Assembly: GCF_026626885.1 (NCBI RefSeq)
Contig: NZ_JAPNOA010000018.1
Span: 173,665 to 237,664 of the forward strand
Reading direction: 5' to 3'
Origin: Parathalassolituus penaei
Lineage (GTDB): Bacteria; Pseudomonadota; Gammaproteobacteria; Pseudomonadales; Oceanobacteraceae
DNA: 64,000 nt
Shown here: positions 59,519-64,000 of the stretch, in pieces
How positions within the stretch are numbered: position 1 is the first letter of the stretch
Layout: each line of letters opens with the position of its first letter
The notes under the pieces: model-generated
Database searches by the model: none
What the model was told of the DNA's origin: nothing
The model's input: the letters and a program-made list of their open reading frames with translations, nothing else
Program-made: the position numbers and the translations under genes

Positions 59519-59540
59519 ATTCCGGCCCTTCTGATGTCTA

Positions 59541-59576
59541 AAAACCCGCATATCCAACGGATTTGCGGGTTTTTTC
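59541..59576. terminator. Rho-independent terminator between convergent genes
   Basis: AAAACCCGCA pairs with TGCGGGTTTT around a 13-base loop with a T run after it. The convergent methyltransferase-like gene ends at 59578. Confidence 0.88.
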
Positions 59577-59577
59577 G

Positions 59578-60114
59578 TTAAAGCCAGCGCCGTGTGTTCT
59601 GGCACCAGTGCTGCCATTCTGCGGCGAAACGACTCGCCAGATAACGCTCCTCGCGTTGGATGATCCAGCGGTCGGTGAACCACACCAGCAACGGCAGCAG
59701 CCACAGTGGCCCGGTCAGGCCGGTCAACAGGGTTGCACCCGTATAAATCACCAGCATGGCGATATACACCGGATTCCGTGACCACTGATACGGCCCGCTG
59801 GTCACCAGTGCCTGGGTTGGCAATTGCGGATTACCGCTGGTGTGGTGAGCCTTCAGGGTCGTGAATGACCAACCTGCCAGCGTGAATCCCGCCGTTATCA
59901 GCATCAGCCCGGCGGCTATTGGTGTGTAGCCGGGCCACTGGAATGTCGCCATTCCCGTCAGCAGCATCTCAAGAAGTAGGCTACTGGCAAACGTCAGCAC
60001 AAACAGCCGCGGCGGACGTATTGGCAGCTTGACGTGATCCGACGGCAGTTCCCTGTTTTCAACCGTCAGTGGCACCTGTGCCGGAGACGTTGTCAGCCGC
60101 TGGAGCGAGTTCAT
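59578..60114 (-). CDS. Isoprenylcysteine methyltransferase-family membrane protein
   Basis: A 178-residue membrane protein with about four hydrophobic segments. The C-terminal signature is LVTSGPYQWSRNPVYIAML followed later by REERYLASRFAAEWQHWCQ, as in the ICMT/PEMT-like methyltransferases that bind SAM. Substrate unknown. It overlaps the preceding gene by ATGA, so the two are one operon divergent from the HxlR regulator. Confidence 0.78.
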   Translation of the reverse strand: MNSLQRLTTSPAQVPLTVENRELPSDHVKLPIRPPRLFVLTFASSLLLEMLLTGMATFQWPGYTPIAAGLMLITAGFTLAGWSFTTLKAHHTSGNPQLPTQALVTSGPYQWSRNPVYIAMLVIYTGATLLTGLTGPLWLLPLLVWFTDRWIIQREERYLASRFAAEWQHWCQNTRRWL

Positions 60115-60530
60115 ACCGAAGCTCCTTGCGCCGGGTGATTGCGGCCGCTCGGGACATGCGCCGGGCGCGCCAGCCAACAAAACAGGCTGATCCAGACCGC
60201 GTTGAACATAGCCACGCCCACTTGTGACAACTGCAAGGTGCCCGTCAGCAGCAACATGAGTTCAACACCCAGATCAATCAGCTGGATCATACCCATCAGC
60301 TGAATCCACAAACGGTGTGGTGCTGGCTGGTTACTGATGATCCAGAAACCGACCCCGTAGGCCAGAAAACGCGCGGCCAGCATTCCCAATGGCCATTGCA
60401 TATCCGCGGGTGGCAGGTTCTGTTGCATGGCCGCCAGCAGTTGCATCGGGAACAACAAATACCCTATCCCCAATGTGCACTGGATAACGGCAATCAGGCG
60501 CAGGCCGGTTTTGTACCAGGTTAACGACAT
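60111..60530 (-). CDS. Small four-helix membrane protein
   Basis: A 139-residue inner-membrane protein with four hydrophobic segments (LRLIAVIQCTLGIGYLLFP, LGMLAARFLAYGVGFWII, LWIQLMGMIQLIDLGVELML, VGVAMFNAVWISLFCWLA). No family is recognised with confidence. ATG 60530 follows GGAGT. It is coupled to the methyltransferase-like gene and probably controlled by the divergent HxlR regulator. Confidence 0.65.
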   Translation of the reverse strand: MSLTWYKTGLRLIAVIQCTLGIGYLLFPMQLLAAMQQNLPPADMQWPLGMLAARFLAYGVGFWIISNQPAPHRLWIQLMGMIQLIDLGVELMLLLTGTLQLSQVGVAMFNAVWISLFCWLARPAHVPSGRNHPAQGASV

Positions 60531-60684
60531 ATCAGACTCCCTGAAAATCAGGCCCGGAGCCATGTCCGGGCGAATACTCACCGTTGAAGATCGGCGCATT
60601 GATGATCCGGCAACCGGAGCATTTTGATGGCAGCGCCGCTGTGCGACTGGTGATTCGATCGCGACGGGAGTACTGTGCGTCCAT

Positions 60685-60720
60685 TACTTCACTTTATGAA
60701 GTAGTTACCAAAAGTGAAGT
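60685..60720. promoter_or_regulatory. HxlR-type operator candidate
   Basis: TACTTCA at 60685-60691 and TGAAGTA at 60697-60703 form a perfect 7-bp inverted repeat with a 5-bp spacer, and a further half-site GTGAAGT lies at 60714-60720. It sits in the 316-bp gap between the divergent membrane operon and the HxlR gene. The rest of the gap has a purine-rich run of AAGCAAGAG-like repeats at about 60781-60840 just before the HxlR gene. Confidence 0.55.
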
Positions 60721-60846
60721 TTGGGTTTTCTGAAAATATTGTTACCGGGCTGTTGTAGTGCCCCTGGCAGCAGGCAGGACGAAGCAAGAGCAAGCCAGTG
60801 CAAGCAAGAGAAAGCAAACGGAAACAATAGAAAGCAGGAGAGTGGA

Positions 60847-61239
60847 ATGACGGATACTCGCGATGAATCAACCCCCGGATTGGCCGAGCTTGCCAACCAG
60901 CCCTGTGAGCCCGCGTGCCCGATTCAACGTGCGGCGGCGTTGCTGGAAGGCAAATGGACCACACTGATTGTGCGAGATCTGTTGGGAGGCAAACGGCGCT
61001 TTTCGGAGTTACAACGAGGGCTGGCGGGTATCAGCCCACGGCTGCTGACGGCGCGTTTGCGGCTGCTGGAAGAGCAGGGGCTGGTACAGCGTTATCAGTA
61101 TCCAACCATCCCGCCGACCACCGAATACGAACTGACTGCCTTCGGGTTTGAACTGCTGCCCGTTCTGGAAGCCATGGCGGTCTTTGGTGCCCGGCTGGCC
61201 GAGCAGCAGATCCGGATGGGTGATATATCAGTTGATTAG
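60847..61239 (+). CDS. HxlR-family transcriptional regulator
   Basis: A 130-residue winged-helix regulator. CPIQRAAALLEGKWTTLIV begins the HxlR domain near residue 22, followed by RFSELQRGLAGISPRLLTAR, the recognition region. Cys residues in CEPACP could sense redox. ATG 60847 follows GGAGAG. The dyad upstream suggests it regulates itself and the divergent membrane operon. It overlaps the convergent YqaA-like gene by 12 bp. Confidence 0.85.
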   Translation: MTDTRDESTPGLAELANQPCEPACPIQRAAALLEGKWTTLIVRDLLGGKRRFSELQRGLAGISPRLLTARLRLLEEQGLVQRYQYPTIPPTTEYELTAFGFELLPVLEAMAVFGARLAEQQIRMGDISVD

Positions 61240-61674
61240 CGGCTGGGCGGCTACGGCGACCAGCCAGTAACGCAAGCCCTTGCCGGTGGTAACCAGCAGC
61301 AAAAACCAGTGCCACGGCACCCGCACAATGCCCGCCACCAAGGTTAACGGATCACCGATTACCGGCAGCCAGGCCAGCAGCAACGACCATTTGCCATAAC
61401 GTTGCAGGCGTTCACGCGCGTTGGCCAGCTCCTGTTCGCTCATACGGCTGATAGCGCGCAAACGCTCCACCGGCAGCCAGATACCCAACAGGTAATTGGT
61501 GCAGGAACCGAGCACATTGCCAACCGTGGCGATCAGCACCATACCCAGCAGCGGTTCTCCACTGACAACCAGAGCCGCCAGCAACAGCTCAGAGCCCATC
61601 GGCAGCAGCGTCGCTGCCACAAATGCCGCAATAAACAGACCTGCAGGCCCAAGCGTGGCCAGCCATTCCATCAT
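61228..61674 (-). CDS. YqaA/DedA-type membrane protein
   Basis: A 148-residue inner-membrane protein of the SNARE-associated (DedA/VTT) family, YqaA branch. Landmarks are FVAATLLPMGSELLLAALV, ATVGNVLGSCTNYLLG and WLPVIGDPLTLVAGIVR, the glycine-rich re-entrant loop. Start at the first of two ATG codons, 61674. Such proteins affect membrane homeostasis; the exact role is unknown. Confidence 0.85.
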   Translation of the reverse strand: MMEWLATLGPAGLFIAAFVAATLLPMGSELLLAALVVSGEPLLGMVLIATVGNVLGSCTNYLLGIWLPVERLRAISRMSEQELANARERLQRYGKWSLLLAWLPVIGDPLTLVAGIVRVPWHWFLLLVTTGKGLRYWLVAVAAQPLIN

Positions 61675-61883
61675 GGTAACGATTCCAGAAGCCGCAAAAG
61701 GCAGTGTAAGGGCCGGTGTGAGCGCTAATGTGAGGGTGATTTGAGTGTTGGCGTTGATATGAGGACTGAAGGCCGGGAGCAACTAATGGTTTTGGCGCGA
61801 ACAGAACCGACGCACCCATAACCGGAAATCCACCATTACCCGTTGGCAACAACGGATAATGGCGAAGCGTCAAAGCCGAAATA

Positions 61884-62513
61884 TCAGAGCGCAACCGCCG
61901 GATTCAGGCTGTATTTGACGGTAATACTGGCCTTGTCGAGCACATGGCCATCCAGAGCAGCCAGCACCGCAGCGCCATTGCTGCGAGCAGGCAGATCCAG
62001 GCTTTCAACATCCAGCGCGTAAACCGTGAACACATAATGGTGCACACGTTCATCGTTCCATGGCGGGCAAGGGCCATCAAAGCCGTAATAATCACCGCCC
62101 ATATCAGCATCACCGGCAAACCAACCCGTGTAATCGTTGATACCGTGGCTCAGGCCATTACCAGCCTGCGGGCCTGCCTTGCCACGAGCCGTCACACCAT
62201 TACTGTGCGCGCCTTCCGCCAGCTCAGTGGTGGTTGCCGGAATGTTCCACAGCAGCCAGTGATAAAAATCCACACGCGGCAGATCCACCGCCACGGTTTT
62301 GCCTTCCTGGTTAACGTTATCACCCACCGACGGCACATCCGGATCGTGCACCACCACCGCAAACGAACGGGTCGCCGCCGGAGCATCACTCCAGCTCAGC
62401 TGCGGGTTCAGGTTGGATGAGAGGGTAACGTGGGTTTGCGGATCGATAACACAAAACGCATAACGGCCATCAATGACGGCGCCATCGGTCAGACTGGTAC
62501 TTGCAAGCTTCAT
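61884..62513 (-). CDS. YbhB/YbcL-family PEBP-like protein
   Basis: A 209-residue phosphatidylethanolamine-binding-protein fold. Landmarks are NLNPQLSWSDAPAATRSFAVV near residue 45, then VVHDPD, FYHWLLWNIP and GFDGPCPPWNDERVHHYVF, which form the ligand pocket. No signal peptide. Role of bacterial PEBPs is unclear. It is the last intact gene before the integron remnant. Confidence 0.88.
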   Translation of the reverse strand: MKLASTSLTDGAVIDGRYAFCVIDPQTHVTLSSNLNPQLSWSDAPAATRSFAVVVHDPDVPSVGDNVNQEGKTVAVDLPRVDFYHWLLWNIPATTTELAEGAHSNGVTARGKAGPQAGNGLSHGINDYTGWFAGDADMGGDYYGFDGPCPPWNDERVHHYVFTVYALDVESLDLPARSNGAAVLAALDGHVLDKASITVKYSLNPAVAL

Positions 62514-62631
62514 ACGGGATGGGCTCCTGATCAGTGTTCGCATCGCAGCTTAACGGGTTTGGGCCCGGCTGCAAGGGGGCGTAAAGGAGACAGTGTTGTC
62601 CCTGTACCCCAGGATTGGCCTGATTACACTG

Positions 62632-62670
62632 GGCGTCGGGCGTCGGGCGTCGGGTGTCGGGTGTCGGGTG
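62632..62670. repeat. CGTCGGG tandem repeat
   Basis: About five consecutive 7-bp units (CGTCGGG, with two TGTCGGG variants), a small minisatellite between ybhB and the integrase remnant. A following segment (62686-62725) carries an imperfect GCTGGTGCAC/CGTGCCCAGC hairpin of the kind found dispersed in many proteobacteria. Confidence 0.7.
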
Positions 62671-62810
62671 AAAAGTGGTTTGCATCGTAGGCTGGTGCAC
62701 AGCGAAGCGTGCCCAGCACCGTTGGCTACCAATGGCCTATTGAGCGAATCGGGATGAACACCAACGCCAGGCTAGAGAAATGACATGGCCCATCACACTC
62801 GGCGTTACTA

Positions 62811-62932
62811 AAGGCGAATATCGGCCTTGATTCAGCAGAGGTAAGTTTTTCCGGTTCGAAGGCGATATCCGTTCAGCCGCATGAAGCGAGAGGCGCGTTC
62901 AAAAGCGGACTTTTACTCCTGGTTCTGTGCAT
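62811..62932 (-). pseudogene. intI: Decayed integron integrase (intI), N-terminal remnant
   Basis: Read from ATG 62932, the minus strand gives HRTRSKSPLLN and then needs a frameshift to enter a frame reading RFMRLNGYRLRTGKTYLC, a TGA at 62832-62834, and IKADIRL. Integron integrases open with a segment like RxxxYSLRTExxYxxWIRxFIRF. The spacing is the same residue for residue, with the TGA standing where the conserved Trp (TGG) should be. Further stops follow and the remaining about 300 residues are not present in the 62514-62810 gap. A LexA box lies 10 bp upstream, as in working integrons. The gene is dead; identity rests on this short match. Confidence 0.65.
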
Positions 62933-62942
62933 CTCAAGATAA

Positions 62943-62958
62943 CTGTATGGATAAACAG
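62943..62958. promoter_or_regulatory. SOS (LexA) box upstream of the integrase remnant
   Basis: CTGTATGGATAAACAG, an exact CTGT-N8-ACAG with flanking AA and TA as in strong boxes. It is 10 bp from the ATG of the integrase remnant; integron integrases are known to be repressed by LexA through a site in this position. A 19-codon open frame (ATG 62983) on the other side has little to support it. Confidence 0.8.
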
Positions 62959-62959
62959 T

Positions 62960-63226
62960 AAAATCAGGCTGAAGAAAAAAACATGCCCGTATTTCCAGAG
63001 CGGTTGCGCGTTTTTCCGGATGCTGTTAGCGTAATCCCATGAAGTTCAAAGGTTTTTCGCTTTTGGCGCAGAATTAATGCGCACGTTAAAGCAGAAAAAC
63101 GCGCATGCTCGTTTTTCCAGGAAGGATGGCTTTATGAAAATGGAAATTATCAATAAATTCAAATGCCTGGCATCCTTCCGCAACAAATCACGCCACCAGA
63201 AAAACGCGCATGCGTATGAATAAACT
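62960..63226 (+). other. attI-like region with repeats
   Basis: The span between the integrase remnant and the first cassette. It holds CAGAAAAACGCGCATGC twice in direct orientation (63092-63108 and 63197-63213, 105 bp apart), related CGT(T/A)TTTCC motifs at about 62987, 63008 and 63109, and the inverted pair GGAAGGATG (63120-63128) / CATCCTTCC (63171-63179). Position and repeats suit an integron attachment site, but the integrase-binding sites are not defined. Confidence 0.45.
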
Positions 63227-63875
63227 GTTATGCGATAAGGTAGCCATGGAAGAACTTCTTGCAGAACTAAATAGTGAATTCGACGATGCCGAAGGCTGGA
63301 TACGAATCGTTGATGCTGATTGGTTTGCCGATGATCTGAAAATAAAACTCTCAGTTTTGATTAATGATGAATCTGAGCCTGATTTGTGGCAGTTAACTTG
63401 TTCGGGTGTGGTGGAAGAGTCCATATGTTCCGAGTCTTTCGATTCAATATATGTTTTAGGCGAATCAGCATTGCTAAAGCCATATTCTGAAGAGCATGCT
63501 GACCTGATGTTCGCTGACAACTCATGTGATCCGGCTCAGTTACTCGGTATAATTTGCAGTTGCTGCGTTGAGGTCTTTGGTCGGCTCGAATATGTTCACC
63601 GTTTCCTAAACCAGCGTGCGACCTTAGAAGGTATCGTAAGCTCAAAATATGGCCTATTAGGTCGCTTCCCTTTGTCGCTTGCAAAGCGAATTGAAGAATC
63701 TTTTGAAAGGCTACCTATACGAGTCAATGTTCTAGATCCAAGGATGCCAAGGTGTTGGACCGGCACTGAATTTGTTCCTTATCCTAAACTAATGGTTCTA
63801 GAGCTCGGTAATAGTTTTGTGATTGGTGAGGGTTTCAATGCTGTGCGCGCATAACAATCACAAGCAAGGGACCAA
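63227..63875 (+). mobile_element. Integron gene cassette (first in array)
   Basis: The left junction has the core GTTATGCG (63227-63234) and the right part CGCATAAC (63848-63855), its exact reverse complement. That is the relation expected between R' and R'' of one cassette's attC. The single gene inside starts 12 bp after the left core and stops within the right core, the tight packing typical of cassettes. After CGCATAAC comes AATCACAAGCAAGGGAC, like the second box of attC sites. The other half of attC is missing because an IS element begins at about 63876. Confidence 0.6.
63246..63854 (+). CDS. Cassette-borne hypothetical protein
   Basis: A 202-residue soluble acidic protein that I do not recognise. 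It opens MEELLAELNSEFDDAEGWIR, has a Cys pair in GIICSCCVEVFGRLEYVHRF, and ends with FVIGEGFNAVRA. Its codon use is more AT-rich than the rest of the window, fitting acquired DNA. ATG 63246 is chosen over 63210 because AAGG lies 5 bp upstream and the start then follows the cassette core; the TAA stop lies in the R'' core. Function unknown. Confidence 0.65.
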   Translation: MEELLAELNSEFDDAEGWIRIVDADWFADDLKIKLSVLINDESEPDLWQLTCSGVVEESICSESFDSIYVLGESALLKPYSEEHADLMFADNSCDPAQLLGIICSCCVEVFGRLEYVHRFLNQRATLEGIVSSKYGLLGRFPLSLAKRIEESFERLPIRVNVLDPRMPRCWTGTEFVPYPKLMVLELGNSFVIGEGFNAVRA

Positions 63876-64000
63876 TGATCTTGCCCCGTTTTAACGGACA
63901 TCTTTTGACGTTACAGAAGGTGCCCAATGCCAGCCTACAAGAACCAGAAAAAGACAAAGCAGTACTCACTGGAATTCAAGCGATCAGCCGTTGAGATGAG
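63876..64000 (+). mobile_element. IS3-family element, left end (partial)
   Basis: Begins with TGATCTTGCCCCGTTTTAAC, typical of IS3-family termini (TG start, CCCCG), and leads into a transposase OrfA 51 bp later. It starts inside the presumed attC of the cassette and runs off the window. The exact boundary and target duplication need the other end. Confidence 0.6.
63927..64000 (+). CDS. IS3-family transposase OrfA (partial)
   Basis: Only 24 codons are inside the window: MPAYKNQKKTKQYSLEFKRS and then AVEM. The YSLEFKRSAVEM block is the start of the helix-turn-helix of IS3-type OrfA proteins, which bind the element ends. AGAAGG lies 6 bp upstream of the ATG. The OrfB catalytic part would lie beyond the right edge. 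Confidence 0.8.
   Translation, partial: MPAYKNQKKTKQYSLEFKRSAVEM

Noticed and set aside
62983..63042. 19-codon SOS-linked peptide gene
   Set aside because: Very short, weak ribosome site, and the LexA box is better explained by the integrase remnant on the other strand.

Overview
The window is about 64 kb of chromosomal DNA from a gammaproteobacterium. Gene order around psrA, lexA, sulA, nagZ, mfd, a long-form GAPDH and nqrA-F closely follows the arrangement remembered from Pseudomonas aeruginosa (around PA2994-PA3010). The glucosylglycerate solute genes and the Na+-pumping NADH dehydrogenase suggest a marine, Oceanospirillales-like relative; that assignment is inference. No rRNA, tRNA or CRISPR array was recognised.

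Layout. 1-3090: start of galU on the minus strand, a consensus CRP site, then zwf-pgl (oxidative pentose phosphate / Entner-Doudoroff entry). 3091-4862: IS5-type miniature inverted-repeat elements, one nested in another with a CTAA target duplication, around one unknown gene. 4866-6270: a Cys-rich metal-efflux permease with a palindromic operator. 6593-11392: a glucosylglycerate module (GH13 phosphorylase; glucosyl-3-phosphoglycerate synthase, phosphatase and glycerate kinase), which together form a synthesis and recycling loop fed by GalU. 11699-15757: prephenate dehydratase, a CheY-CheC-PAS/degenerate-GGDEF operon, and two hotdog thioesterases. 15781-21605: TPP riboswitch followed by thiC-thiO-thiS-thiG-thiDE. 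21654-23652: htpG behind a heat-shock-type promoter. 23817-29932: a YfaZ-like protein, small conserved genes, the lexA-sulA SOS operon with two SOS boxes, psrA with a PsrA box, an L,D-transpeptidase, nagZ and a methylthioinosine phosphorylase. 30346-36271: mfd, then a divergent LacI-type regulator and Gfo/Idh/MocA oxidoreductase. 36942-44589: GAPDH and the complete nqrABCDEF operon. 44912-48628: fatty acid desaturase, SDR, a Cys/His-tailed small protein, and a saccharopine-dehydrogenase-like enzyme. 48771-51358: arsR-arsC-acr3-arsH. 51485-62513: membrane proteins, FKBP isomerase, nitronate monooxygenase-like protein, two lipoproteins, a 7TM diguanylate cyclase, several unknowns, an HxlR regulator and a PEBP protein.

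The most unusual part is the right end (62811-64000). It looks like the head of a chromosomal integron that no longer works. A frameshifted and stop-interrupted remnant of an integron integrase N-terminus lies on the minus strand, with a LexA box immediately upstream of its start. An attI-like stretch rich in repeats follows, then one gene cassette whose two ends carry exactly complementary core sites (GTTATGCG / CGCATAAC). An IS3-type element begins about 20 bp after the cassette's 3' core site and runs off the window.

Many start codons were set by the best Shine-Dalgarno match rather than the longest open frame; the reason is given in each entry.
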